DNA of 7,145 nt from an uncultured Actinomycetes bacterium (lineage in GTDB: Bacteria > Actinomycetota > Actinomycetes > Nanopelagicales > Nanopelagicaceae), in assembly GCA_903921405.1 (NCBI GenBank), contig CAIXPV010000073.1:1-7145 (forward strand), read 5' to 3'. Every line of letters begins with the position of its first letter. Positions within the stretch are counted from its first letter, which is position 1. A program made the translations under genes and the position numbers. The notes under the pieces are model-generated. The model did no database searches, was not told where the DNA came from, and was given only the letters and a program-made list of their open reading frames with translations. Positions 1-6,936 of this stretch are shown one piece after another.

Positions 1-222
1 GGTTGTGCAGTTGCCCTGTATGAACAGCAGACTAAACACCTTCTGTGCCCATGTCATCAATCAACTTTTGATGTAACTCGCGGCGCAAAAGTTATTTTCG
101 GGCCAGCTGCCCGTCCACTTCCTCAGTTAGATATAACCGTTGATGATCAAGGATATTTAGTTGCCCGAGCACCATTTAGTGAACCCGTAGGACCGAGCTT
201 CTGGGAGCGTAACTCACAATGA
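1..222 (+). CDS. qcrA: Rieske iron-sulfur protein of cytochrome bc1, C-terminal fragment
   Basis: The frame is open from base 1 and encodes 73 residues before TGA; the 5' part lies outside the window. The fragment starts at the Gly-Cys that ends Rieske box I (family form CTHLGC), whose second Cys forms the structural disulfide. Box II, CPCHQS, is intact at fragment residues 16-21 and supplies one Cys and one His ligand of the 2Fe-2S cluster. The downstream FDVTRGAKVIFGPAARPLPQ-type segment, with its Gly-Pro-Ala and Pro-Leu-Pro elements, is the usual end of the Rieske fold. The protein takes electrons from menaquinol at the Qo site and passes them to cytochrome c1 (QcrC). The stop overlaps the qcrB start as ATGA (219-222), indicating coupled translation within a qcrCAB operon. 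Box I and the expected N-terminal membrane segments cannot be checked here. Confidence 0.95.
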   Translation, partial: GCAVALYEQQTKHLLCPCHQSTFDVTRGAKVIFGPAARPLPQLDITVDDQGYLVARAPFSEPVGPSFWERNSQ

Positions 223-1805
223 CAACTGCAGAACAAAGACTTGGTAAAGCTGCCAACTTCGTCGATGAACGTATCGGTGCTGCTGGGTGGGTCAAGAAGT
301 CACTGAATAAGGTATTTCCAGATCACTGGTCATTTATGCTCGGTGAGGTATGCATGTACTCATTCATTATCTTGTTGCTTTCGGGAACATTCTTAGCGCT
401 CTGGTTTGACCCCTCACAACGTGATGTTATTTATGAGGGCGTCTATGCCCCATTAAAGGGAATAAAGATGTCGGCTGCATATGCATCGACCTTAGATATC
501 TCATTTGAGATTCGCGGTGGATTGTTGATGCGCCAGATTCACCACTGGGCAGCAAATATTTTTATGGCTGCAATCGTTGCCCATCTTCTGCGCGTTTTCT
601 TTACCGGCGCTTTCAGAAAGCCTCGCGAGTTCAACTGGATTCTAGGAATTATTCTGCTTACTTTGGGATTTGTAGAAGGTCTCTTTGGATACTCACTTCC
701 AGATGACCTTTTATCGGGAACTGGCTTGCGGATTACTTCGGCGATTATTCAAGCAATTCCACTAGTTGGCACCTACGTCTCCTTCTTCCTCTTTGGCGGA
801 GAATTTCCGGGAGTTGGTTTCTTACCCCGAATCTTTACTCTGCATGTGCTGGTTATTCCAGGTGCCTTTTTAGCCGTCATTACAATTCACGTCATGTTGG
901 TCTGGTACCAAAAGCACACTCAATTTCCTGGTCCCGGTAAGACTGAAAAGAATGTCGTTGGGCATCCCATTCTTCCTGTCTACATGGCTAAAGCTGGTGG
1001 CTTCTTCTTCGTTGTCTTTGGGGTCATAGCATTTTTGTCGGCCGTTGCATCAATTAACCCAATTTGGCTTTACGGTCCATATACCCCTGGGCAGATTTCA
1101 GCTGGTTCGCAACCCGACTGGTACATGGGTTGGCTTGACGGTCTAGTTCGCATGTCTCCCCCACTAGAAACGCACGCCTTTGGACATACGATCTCGTGGA
1201 ACATCATGATTCCCGCTTTGATTGTTCCAGGAATCTTATTTACCGGAATGGCCTTGTATCCATTTATTGAAAGTTGGATTACTAACGATAAGCGTGAGCA
1301 TCACTTATTGGATCGGCCACGAAATGTTCCTAATAGAACTGCTCTAGGAGTCATGTCAATTACCTTTGTTATGGTTGCTTTAATCAACGGAGGCAACGAT
1401 ATTTTTGCTACTAATTTCCATTTGTCCATCAATGAGATTATGTGGTTCTCGCGTATAGGAATTTTAGTCCTACCTCCACTGGCATTCATAATCACCAAGC
1501 GTCTCTGCCTTTCTTTGCAGCGCGCTGACCGTGACTTGGTGTTACATGGTGTGGAAACAGGTCAACTCTTACGTATGCCAAGTGGTGAATTTGTAGAAGT
1601 TCATGCGCCTATTTCTGATCAGAAGCGCTACATACTTACCTCGCACGAACAGGCACCTGCACTCGAATTTGCAGACACCGATTCACGAGGAGTAAAGCGA
1701 CCAGGAGCACTTAAGAACAAACTGCGTGCTCGATTAAGCAAAGCTCATTCAGTTGGACTTCCAAAAGTTACGGCCGATGAGTTAAAAGAGATTGAGAACC
1801 ATTAA
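219..1805 (+). CDS. qcrB: Cytochrome bc1 complex cytochrome b subunit QcrB
   Basis: This 528-residue diheme membrane cytochrome b oxidises menaquinol in the bc1-aa3 supercomplex. About eight membrane helices are visible, near residues 41-63, 109-129, 139-159, 206-229, 259-281, 326-349, 376-392 and 409-427. The likely heme ligands are H108 and H122 in helix B (14 apart) and H209 and H224 in helix D (15 apart, the b6-like spacing rather than the mitochondrial 14). The Qo-site motif is PDWY (299-302), an Asp variant of PEWY that I recall as usual in actinobacteria. A soluble tail of about 100 residues after the last helix is the actinobacterial hallmark. A GGGAG about 11 nt upstream of the ATG may serve as the ribosome site, and the ATGA overlap with qcrA implies coupling. 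The stop overlaps the convergent EamA gene by 4 bp, so termination must occur inside that gene. Confidence 0.97.
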   Translation: MTTAEQRLGKAANFVDERIGAAGWVKKSLNKVFPDHWSFMLGEVCMYSFIILLLSGTFLALWFDPSQRDVIYEGVYAPLKGIKMSAAYASTLDISFEIRGGLLMRQIHHWAANIFMAAIVAHLLRVFFTGAFRKPREFNWILGIILLTLGFVEGLFGYSLPDDLLSGTGLRITSAIIQAIPLVGTYVSFFLFGGEFPGVGFLPRIFTLHVLVIPGAFLAVITIHVMLVWYQKHTQFPGPGKTEKNVVGHPILPVYMAKAGGFFFVVFGVIAFLSAVASINPIWLYGPYTPGQISAGSQPDWYMGWLDGLVRMSPPLETHAFGHTISWNIMIPALIVPGILFTGMALYPFIESWITNDKREHHLLDRPRNVPNRTALGVMSITFVMVALINGGNDIFATNFHLSINEIMWFSRIGILVLPPLAFIITKRLCLSLQRADRDLVLHGVETGQLLRMPSGEFVEVHAPISDQKRYILTSHEQAPALEFADTDSRGVKRPGALKNKLRARLSKAHSVGLPKVTADELKEIENH

Positions 1806-2668
1806 TTCGCAGTACGCATAACAAGCCAAACACCTAGGGCGCAAATTCCTATTCCAAGGAAGCCCTGGGTGTTTACTTTTTCGCCAAATAATACATAAGC
1901 CTCAACGGCGGTGACTGGCGGAACTAAGTACATTAATGAAGAAACGGATGCTGCCGTGCCAGTGTTGAGCAACCACAACAGCAAAAGAACTGCGCCAAAA
2001 GAGAGTCCAAAAAGTAGCCAAAGAAATGCAACGATGAAGTGTGAACTCCACTGAATATGTACCCCGCCTGTAACACCTGCCAGGGCTGCAAGTACTAAAC
2101 CGCTAGCAAGGTATTGATATGCAGTGCCTGCTAAGAGAGGGATGCCTGCACCAAACTTCTTCTGAAGCAGCGTGGCAATAGTGCTTCCAGCTAATGCAAT
2201 AAAGACCGAAATAATGCCAATCACCGGCATTTTGTTATCAAAGGTCGGACCGAGTACTAAGACAACTCCACCTAACCCTAAGAAAAGCCCGAGTATTTGA
2301 GTAGAACGAAGTTTTTCACCTAAGAACTTGATAGCCAATAATGAAACGAAGACCGGTTGCAAACTAGTAATGACAGCTGCAACTCCTGCCGGAAGGCCTC
2401 GAGAGATGGCGTAAAACACTCCCCCCAGGTAGGTAGCGTGTAAGAAGATTCCAATGATTGCTGATCTCTTGATTGCGCTGGCGCCAATTGAAATTGGAGA
2501 TTTCAATACCAACGCAACAACAAATAGCAGAACTGATGCTGCCAAAACACGAGTCGATAGGAAGATAAATGGATCGGCATACGGCAAGGCATATTTAGCG
2601 CCTACAAATCCCGTGCTCCACAAGAGGACAAAAACCAATGGGGCAAAGCGAGAAAGCTTCACAACCAT
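1802..2668 (-). CDS. EamA/DMT-family transporter
   Basis: This is a 288-residue, very hydrophobic protein with the two-repeat layout of the drug/metabolite transporter superfamily (EamA), normally ten membrane helices. The N-terminal W-S-T-G-F...K pattern (residues 17-25) is typical of the first helix. Each repeat ends alike: LQPVFVSLLA followed by GEKL (103-112, 117-120) in the first, and LVPPVTAVEAY followed by GEKVN (248-258, 262-266) in the second. Family members export amino acids, metabolites or drugs, but the sequence does not reveal the substrate. The ATG lies 4 nt after the ctaF stop with no Shine-Dalgarno sequence, so translation is probably coupled to ctaF. It is the last gene of the minus-strand cluster and its 3' end overlaps qcrB. 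Co-transcription with oxidase genes may be positional only. Confidence 0.9.
   Translation of the reverse strand: MVVKLSRFAPLVFVLLWSTGFVGAKYALPYADPFIFLSTRVLAASVLLFVVALVLKSPISIGASAIKRSAIIGIFLHATYLGGVFYAISRGLPAGVAAVITSLQPVFVSLLAIKFLGEKLRSTQILGLFLGLGGVVLVLGPTFDNKMPVIGIISVFIALAGSTIATLLQKKFGAGIPLLAGTAYQYLASGLVLAALAGVTGGVHIQWSSHFIVAFLWLLFGLSFGAVLLLLWLLNTGTAASVSSLMYLVPPVTAVEAYVLFGEKVNTQGFLGIGICALGVWLVMRTAN
1828..1882 (+). terminator. Intrinsic terminator of the qcr operon, nested antisense inside the EamA gene
   Basis: Bases 1828-1840 (AAACACCTAGGGC) pair with 1862-1874 (GCCCTGGGTGTTT) over 13 bp. In the + strand transcript every position pairs, with one U-G wobble (1835/1867). An inner 5-bp stem (TTCCT 1846-1850 with AGGAA 1857-1861) shortens the loop. 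The stem is followed by TTTACTTTTTC (1872-1882), a U-rich tract in + strand RNA. It begins 22 nt after the qcrB stop. In minus-strand RNA the wobble becomes an A-C mismatch and the hairpin lies before the EamA stop codon, so it most likely serves the qcr transcript. This was found by hand pairing; no folding energy was calculated. Confidence 0.75.
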
Positions 2669-2672
2669 TTAT

Positions 2673-3077
2673 TTAGTGCGAAGCTGATGCAAGCGGTTTT
2701 TCGTACTCTGTAACCATTCCAATAATGCTGATAATCAAAGCTCCTAGCCCAATAAGCGTGAGCCACCAGCCAATTGCTAGTCCAAGACCCATTGCGCAAG
2801 CGCTGAGCGCTACAGGCAGAGGCCACCATGAATGTGGACTGTAGAAGCCGAGCTCTCCTGCACCATCTTCAATGAGGGCAGTGACATTATCTTCAGGTAA
2901 AACTACGCCAATGCGACGTTGAGTAAACCAAAGATAGAAACCAACCATTCCCGCTAGCGCCGATGCTAAAAACATCCCACCTATGCCTACGGGTTCTCCC
3001 CCAACTTGCCAATAAATAACCGTCATCATTACATAGAAAATCGACAATCCTGCAAAGAGTTTCCAATTTACTTTCAT
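2673..3077 (-). CDS. ctaF: Cytochrome c oxidase subunit IV, actinobacterial type (CtaF)
   Basis: This 134-residue protein has four predicted membrane helices (about 5-23, 30-51, 84-104 and 106-122). The soluble loop between helices 2 and 3 carries the family signature: PEDN near 61, then IEDGAGELGFYSPHSWWPL (69-87), which is almost identical to actinobacterial subunit IV sequences as I recall them. It is an accessory subunit of the aa3 oxidase with no metal-binding role known to me. I chose the ATG at 3077 over an in-frame ATG at 3134 for three reasons: it is preceded by a good ribosome site (GAGGGG, 7 nt away), it lies 1 nt after the ctaD stop, and the protein then starts MKVNWKLFAGL like its relatives. 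The 19 extra residues of the longer form are out-of-frame ctaD sequence. It sits between ctaD and the EamA gene in one transcription unit. Confidence 0.95.
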   Translation of the reverse strand: MKVNWKLFAGLSIFYVMMTVIYWQVGGEPVGIGGMFLASALAGMVGFYLWFTQRRIGVVLPEDNVTALIEDGAGELGFYSPHSWWPLPVALSACAMGLGLAIGWWLTLIGLGALIISIIGMVTEYEKPLASASH

Positions 3078-3078
3078 G

Positions 3079-4731
3079 TTAGTGCCCCTCTGTCTTAATG
3101 TGAGGATGATGTAAATCAAAGGCTGGGCGCTCACTTGAGATGCGAGGCATAGTTAAGAAGTTATGACGCGGTGGTGGACACGATGTCGCCCATTCAAGCG
3201 ATGCGCCATAGCCCCAAGGATCATCGACGCCTACAAGAGGAGATTTACGAGTGATCCAAATGTTGATTAAGAATGGAATCATTGAGAAAGCTAGCAAGAA
3301 AGAGCCGATAGTTGAGACTGTGTTCATGAATGTGAAACCATCGGTTGCCAAGTAATCTGCATAGCGACGTGGGAAGCCCTTGATGCCTAACCAGTGTTGG
3401 ATGAGGAAGGTTAAGTGGAAGCCCACGAAAGTTGTCCAAAAGTGAATTTTACCAAGTCGTTCATTGAGCATTTTTCCAGTCATCTTTGGCCACCAGAAGT
3501 AGAAGCCTGCAAACATTGCAAAGACAACAGTTCCAAATAGAACGTAGTGGAAGTGCGCAACTACGAAGTAACTAGCAGATACCGCAAAGTCCAATGGCGG
3601 TGATGCCAGAATAATTCCAGTGAGTCCTCCGAATAAGAATGTGACGAGGAATCCCATAACCCACAACATTGGCGTTTCAAATGTAACGTGACCGCGCCAC
3701 ATGGTTCCGATCCAATTAAAGAATTTCACTCCAGTTGGCACACCGATAAGGAATGTCATAAAGGAGAAGAACGGTAGCAATACCTGACCAGTTGCAAACA
3801 TGTGGTGTGCCCATACAGAGACCGAGAGTGCAGAGATTGCAATAGTTGCCGCAATCAAACCTTTATATCCAAAGATTGGTTTGCGACTAAACACTGGCAA
3901 AATCTCAGTTGCTATACCAAAGAAAGGCAGCGCCAAAATATAGACCTCGGGGTGACCAAAGAACCAAAAGAGGTGTTGGAAGAGCATGGCTCCTCCGTTG
4001 GCGGGATCAAATAAGTGAGTGCCGTAAATTCGATCTGATTCCAGCCCCAAGAGAGCCGCAGCTAAAGGTGGGAAGGCAAGTAGAACAAGGATTGATGTCA
4101 GTAATACATTCCACGAAAAGATTGACATACGAAACATAGTCATACCCGGAGCGCGCATTGTGAAGATAGTTGTAATGAAATTGACGCCGCCCAAAATAGT
4201 TCCAACTCCACCGATCGCTAAACCGATCAACCACAGATCGGCGCCGATACCAGGTGAATACGTTGCATTAGAAAGTGGAACATAAACAGTCCAACCAAAA
4301 GAGGCAGCCCCGCCTGGACTTAAGAAGCCAGCAAAGGCCATAGTTCCGCCGAATAAATACAACCAGTATGAAAGCATATTAAGTCGTGGGAAAGCTACAT
4401 CGGCTGCGCCGATTTGCAGCGGCATAATGACGTTGGCAAAACCAACAAAGAGCGGTGTTGCAAACATCAAAAGCATGATTGTTCCGTGCATAGTAAAGAT
4501 TTGGTTGTACTGCTCATAGCTCAAGAACTGCATGCCTGGGCGTGCTAATTCACTTCTAAGGGCAAGTGCTAAAACTCCCCCAATGAGGAACCACGCAAAA
4601 GCCGTCATTAAATATAGATAACCGATTGTCTTATGGTCAGTTGATGTTATCCACTTGACAAAGTTTTTACCTTTTTTAGGCGGCAAAGGAGCTAAAGCTG
4701 AAGTCGTTGGGCTCTGTGCATAGGTGGTCAT
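3079..4731 (-). CDS. ctaD: Cytochrome c oxidase subunit I (aa3 type)
   Basis: This 550-residue heme-copper oxidase core subunit (about 12 membrane helices) reduces oxygen to water and pumps protons. The low-spin heme a ligands are H82 (in MHGT) and H395, and the heme a3 ligand is H393 (VAHFHYV). CuB is held by H260 with the cross-linked Y264 (HPEVY) and by H309-H310. The D channel is complete: D111, N100, N118 and E262, the last placing it in class A1. The K channel is marked by K336 in VPTGVK. The heme propionate arginines R455-R456 are present. The tail WATSCPPPRHNF (515-526) is the conserved actinobacterial C-terminus. One oddity is DFAVSASYF (381-389), where the His and Asp normally near the Mg site are replaced (see findings). 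The start overlaps the ctaC stop by 4 bp (4728-4731), with AAAGGGGAG just upstream as ribosome site. Confidence 0.98.
   Translation of the reverse strand: MTTYAQSPTTSALAPLPPKKGKNFVKWITSTDHKTIGYLYLMTAFAWFLIGGVLALALRSELARPGMQFLSYEQYNQIFTMHGTIMLLMFATPLFVGFANVIMPLQIGAADVAFPRLNMLSYWLYLFGGTMAFAGFLSPGGAASFGWTVYVPLSNATYSPGIGADLWLIGLAIGGVGTILGGVNFITTIFTMRAPGMTMFRMSIFSWNVLLTSILVLLAFPPLAAALLGLESDRIYGTHLFDPANGGAMLFQHLFWFFGHPEVYILALPFFGIATEILPVFSRKPIFGYKGLIAATIAISALSVSVWAHHMFATGQVLLPFFSFMTFLIGVPTGVKFFNWIGTMWRGHVTFETPMLWVMGFLVTFLFGGLTGIILASPPLDFAVSASYFVVAHFHYVLFGTVVFAMFAGFYFWWPKMTGKMLNERLGKIHFWTTFVGFHLTFLIQHWLGIKGFPRRYADYLATDGFTFMNTVSTIGSFLLAFSMIPFLINIWITRKSPLVGVDDPWGYGASLEWATSCPPPRHNFLTMPRISSERPAFDLHHPHIKTEGH
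3085..3091 (-). promoter_or_regulatory. Ribosome binding site of ctaF, fixes its start
   Basis: On the minus strand AGAGGGG lies 7 nt before the ATG at 3077, inside the last codons of ctaD. It decides between the short start used here and the upstream in-frame ATG at 3134. Confidence 0.65.
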
Positions 4732-5477
4732 ACTGTGCTCCCCTTTAGAGTTTCAAGATAAGCCTGGTACTCGGCCGGTGTAACAACTTTGACAGTGAAA
4801 ATCATCTGTGAATGAGCGCGGCCGCACAGAATATTGCAGCGCCCCGGATATTCGCCCAATTTATTAGCGGTGAATTCAAGATGGTTGGTAACCCCTGGCA
4901 GATTCTGCATTTGAATCATGAATGCGGGTATCCAAAAACCATGGACAACGTCATTTGATTTAATCGTGAAGCGAACTCTTTCACCAAGTGGAACAACCAA
5001 AGTTGGCGGTTTAGCTGGAGTACCTGTCACAACAGCCTTTTCACCAGCTTCAGGATATGCAAACTGCCATGACCATTGCATGCCTGTTACTGATATTTGA
5101 TGCATAACATTTGGGCTCTTGGCAGTTATTGCAGTTTCCTTTTTGGCAGTGTAGAAAAATAGAACTGCAACGATGATGAATGGAATAATCGTATAAACAA
5201 TCTCAATTGGAATGTGGTACTGAGTCTGCTTAGGAAACTCTGGACCATCTTTTTTCAGGCGATGAAAGACTGCAGGCCACAAGATCAAAATAAGAGTTGA
5301 TACTCCCACGATTCCGGCAGTGATCCATGCGCCCTGCCACAGCGATAGTGATTGATCATTAACGCTGGAAAGGCCTTCTTCGTACCCTAGGCCAGAGACC
5401 TTAGAGCAGCCAGTAAGAACGAGCGTAGGGATTAGCAGGGCCAGGGCGCGTAGGCCCAGCATCTTCTGTCGCAACAT
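4728..5477 (-). CDS. ctaC: Cytochrome c oxidase subunit II (CuA subunit, lipoprotein)
   Basis: The 249-residue protein accepts electrons from the bc1 complex at its CuA centre. From the ATG at 5477, residues 1-24 form a lipoprotein signal peptide ending in the lipobox LTGC (C24). Two membrane helices follow (about 48-72 and 90-112); the second carries E92, matching the K-channel entry Glu. The periplasmic cupredoxin domain has the CuA ligands H179, C214, C218, H222 and M225 (CNILCGRAHSQM). The Glu normally at the middle of CxExC is Ile216, removing a Mg-site side chain. The frame stays open upstream to a TTG at 5519, but that adds 14 hydrophobic residues that spoil the signal peptide. The ATG at 5477 is also favoured by a -10-like box 7 nt before it and no Shine-Dalgarno sequence, suggesting a leaderless mRNA. 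It is the first gene of the ctaC-ctaD-ctaF-EamA group. Confidence 0.95.
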   Translation of the reverse strand: MLRQKMLGLRALALLIPTLVLTGCSKVSGLGYEEGLSSVNDQSLSLWQGAWITAGIVGVSTLILILWPAVFHRLKKDGPEFPKQTQYHIPIEIVYTIIPFIIVAVLFFYTAKKETAITAKSPNVMHQISVTGMQWSWQFAYPEAGEKAVVTGTPAKPPTLVVPLGERVRFTIKSNDVVHGFWIPAFMIQMQNLPGVTNHLEFTANKLGEYPGRCNILCGRAHSQMIFTVKVVTPAEYQAYLETLKGSTV

Positions 5478-5484
5478 GGGGGTA

Positions 5485-5490
5485 AGGATA
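5485..5490 (-). promoter_or_regulatory. Candidate -10 element for a leaderless ctaC transcript
   Basis: On the minus strand TATCCT fits TANNNT and ends 7 nt before the chosen ctaC ATG, so initiation would fall at or next to the A of ATG. No ribosome site precedes this ATG. The -35 region is weak (CCAACA at 5508-5513, 17-nt spacer). The gap between adoK and ctaC (5478-5551) shows no convincing terminator, so read-through from adoK is also possible. Confidence 0.4.
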
Positions 5491-5551
5491 TAGTGCAATG
5501 GCGGCAATGTTGGTATCAAATATGGCCTTGCTCAGTGGTACAGGGCACAAA

Positions 5552-6526
5552 TTATTTAAGGTGCGCGGCGATCTCGGCTGCTGCTTCTTGACCATAGGCA
5601 TCAGAGAAGCGAGCTACAAACTCAGATGATGTAAACCGGTACTCCTGAGTGCCCTTAGTTTCAATTACATATGTAGCGATAAGGGCGCCTAATTGAGCAC
5701 ACCGCTCGTGACTAAGGCCCCATGCAAGACCGGCTATGAAGCCAGATCTAAATGAATCACCAACACCGGTGGGATCAGTCTTAGAGCGCTCCTTAGGAAC
5801 GCTCACCTGAACGAAATCGCCAGAAGAAGTCTCTACTTTCGCACCGTGAGAACCAAGGGTTATCACGCGAACTGCTACGCGGCTCAATATCTCAGCATCA
5901 CTCCACCCGGTCTTTTGCATGGCAAGGGCTAGCTCATATTCATTCATAAACAAGTACGCCGCCCCATCGATGAGCCCCTTAATATCATCACCACTCATTC
6001 TGGCCATCTGCTGAGATGGATCTGCTGCAAAGGCGATTCCCTCTTGTCGACAGACTTCAGAGTGACGCAACATCGCCTCTGGGTCATCTGGGGAAATGAC
6101 GACTAAATCAAAGCGACCAGTTTTATCCATAATTGGACCGAGCTCAATATTTCTAGCCTCACTCATCGCTCCGGGAAAGAAGGATGCGATCTGATTCAAA
6201 TCATCATCAGTTGTCACCATAAAGTGTGCTGTATACAAAGTCTCTGAGACCAGAGCGTGAGACGTATCTACTCCGTGACGCGAAAGCCACGCTTCATAAT
6301 CTGGCCAATCTTTTCCTACTGCGGCGATAAGAACTGGATTTAAACCAAGAACTCCCATGCCGAATGCGATGTTGGCTGCACATCCTCCGCGACGAACATC
6401 CAAGCTATCCACCAGAAATGACAGTGATACTTTTTCGAGAGAGCCGGCAACAAGTGAGTCGGTGAATTTTCCGGAAAAGGTCATTAAATGATCTAGACCA
6501 ACCGAACCAGCTACACCTATTTTCAT
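5552..6526 (-). CDS. adoK: PfkB-family adenosine kinase (AdoK/CbhK type)
   Basis: This 324-residue PfkB/ribokinase-fold kinase is the same length as M. tuberculosis AdoK as I recall it, and is alignable along its whole length from memory. The N-terminal substrate region has S8, D12, S36 and the Gly-Gly motif RRGG (45-48) followed by N52, all positions I recall as adenosine-contacting in AdoK. Mid-protein AADPSQQMAR (167-176) and C-terminal GTQEYRF (292-298) are AdoK-like. The PfkB signature DPTGVGDSF (251-259) holds the anion-hole glycines and the catalytic base D257. The likely reaction is adenosine plus ATP to AMP plus ADP, salvaging adenosine from S-adenosylmethionine turnover. Automatic annotation may only say carbohydrate kinase; substrate specificity is inferred. 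The gap to erpA is 31 nt, there is no Shine-Dalgarno sequence, and a -10-like box lies 6 nt before the ATG. Confidence 0.88.
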   Translation of the reverse strand: MKIGVAGSVGLDHLMTFSGKFTDSLVAGSLEKVSLSFLVDSLDVRRGGCAANIAFGMGVLGLNPVLIAAVGKDWPDYEAWLSRHGVDTSHALVSETLYTAHFMVTTDDDLNQIASFFPGAMSEARNIELGPIMDKTGRFDLVVISPDDPEAMLRHSEVCRQEGIAFAADPSQQMARMSGDDIKGLIDGAAYLFMNEYELALAMQKTGWSDAEILSRVAVRVITLGSHGAKVETSSGDFVQVSVPKERSKTDPTGVGDSFRSGFIAGLAWGLSHERCAQLGALIATYVIETKGTQEYRFTSSEFVARFSDAYGQEAAAEIAAHLK

Positions 6527-6532
6527 GTAGCG

Positions 6533-6538
6533 ATCTTA
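6533..6538 (-). promoter_or_regulatory. Candidate -10 element for a leaderless adoK transcript
   Basis: On the minus strand TAAGAT fits TANNNT and ends 6 nt before the adoK ATG. No Shine-Dalgarno sequence is visible between the erpA stop and this ATG. No good -35 box is seen, so the call rests on spacing and on the same layout at ctaC and the DUF3043 gene. Confidence 0.33.
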
Positions 6539-6557
6539 GAGCGCAAAGGCCTCAATA

Positions 6558-6914
6558 TTAGTTAAATGAATCGCCGCAGGCGCATGAGCCGCCAGCATTT
6601 GGATTATCAATTGTGAAGCCCTGCTTCTCAATTGTGTCAACAAAATCAATTGATGCGCCCATCAAATATGGATCGCTCATCTTGTCGATGATGACCTTGA
6701 CGGTTCCAAACTCATGAACAACATCGCCATCTTGATTGCGATCATCAAAGTAGAGCTGGTAACGAAGACCCGAACATCCACCAGGTTGTACGGCAACACG
6801 TAACATCAAATCATCGCGGCCTTCTTGTGCCAGCAATGCAGCTACCTTTGTTGCAGCAACATCGGTTAATCGGATCGATGTAGTCAGTGAATCTGTAGGT
6901 GTCTCAGTTGTCAT
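6558..6914 (-). CDS. erpA: Iron-sulfur cluster insertion protein (A-type carrier, HesB/IscA family)
   Basis: This 118-residue A-type carrier receives Fe-S clusters from the assembly scaffold and hands them to target proteins in the cytoplasm. The three cluster-binding cysteines are C47 (PGGCSGL) and C111/C113 in the C-terminal GGSCACGDSF. The block SIDFVDTIEKQGFTIDNPNA (88-107) is typical of the family, and closely resembles what I recall of M. tuberculosis Rv2204c (also 118 residues). Two ATGs are adjacent (6917 and 6914). AAGGAG ends 4 nt before the first and 7 nt before the second, so the second is preferred; the difference is one Met. It heads the minus-strand cluster and is divergent from the DUF3043 gene. 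Supply of the QcrA Rieske cluster would give a link to respiration, but the in vivo clients are unknown. Confidence 0.95.
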   Translation of the reverse strand: MTTETPTDSLTTSIRLTDVAATKVAALLAQEGRDDLMLRVAVQPGGCSGLRYQLYFDDRNQDGDVVHEFGTVKVIIDKMSDPYLMGASIDFVDTIEKQGFTIDNPNAGGSCACGDSFN

Positions 6915-6920
6915 CATTGC

Positions 6921-6927
6921 TCTCCTT
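6921..6927 (-). promoter_or_regulatory. Ribosome binding site of erpA
   Basis: AAGGAGA on the minus strand is the strongest Shine-Dalgarno sequence in the window. Its spacing favours the second of two tandem ATG codons. It also shows that this genome uses Shine-Dalgarno sequences, which makes their absence before adoK, ctaC and the DUF3043 gene meaningful. Confidence 0.75.
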
Positions 6928-6936
6928 GGACTAGAT

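Noticed and set aside
1301..1498. A minus-strand open frame of 65 codons inside qcrB.
   Set aside because: It is a shadow of the conserved last helices of QcrB, with no supporting signals.
2454..2687. A + strand open frame of 77 codons opposite the EamA gene start.
   Set aside because: It is antisense to a membrane-protein gene whose frame is clearly coding, and has low-complexity content and no family signature.
3078..3134. N-terminal extension of ctaF from an ATG at 3134 (19 extra residues).
   Set aside because: It lies wholly inside the ctaD 3' end in another frame, has no family similarity, and the ATG at 3077 has a well-placed ribosome site.
3802..4139. Two + strand open frames of 70-76 codons opposite ctaD.
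   Set aside because: They are antisense shadows of a highly conserved gene, with no recognisable protein features and no ribosome sites.
5478..5519. ctaC start at TTG 5519.
   Set aside because: It adds 14 hydrophobic residues ahead of a normal lipoprotein signal peptide; the ATG at 5477 gives a standard signal and fits a -10 box 7 nt upstream.
5525..5546. Hairpin GCCTTG-N10-CAGGGC just after the adoK stop, as a terminator.
   Set aside because: In the minus-strand RNA that would matter, one pair is a C-A mismatch, the stem is only 6 bp, and no U tract follows directly.
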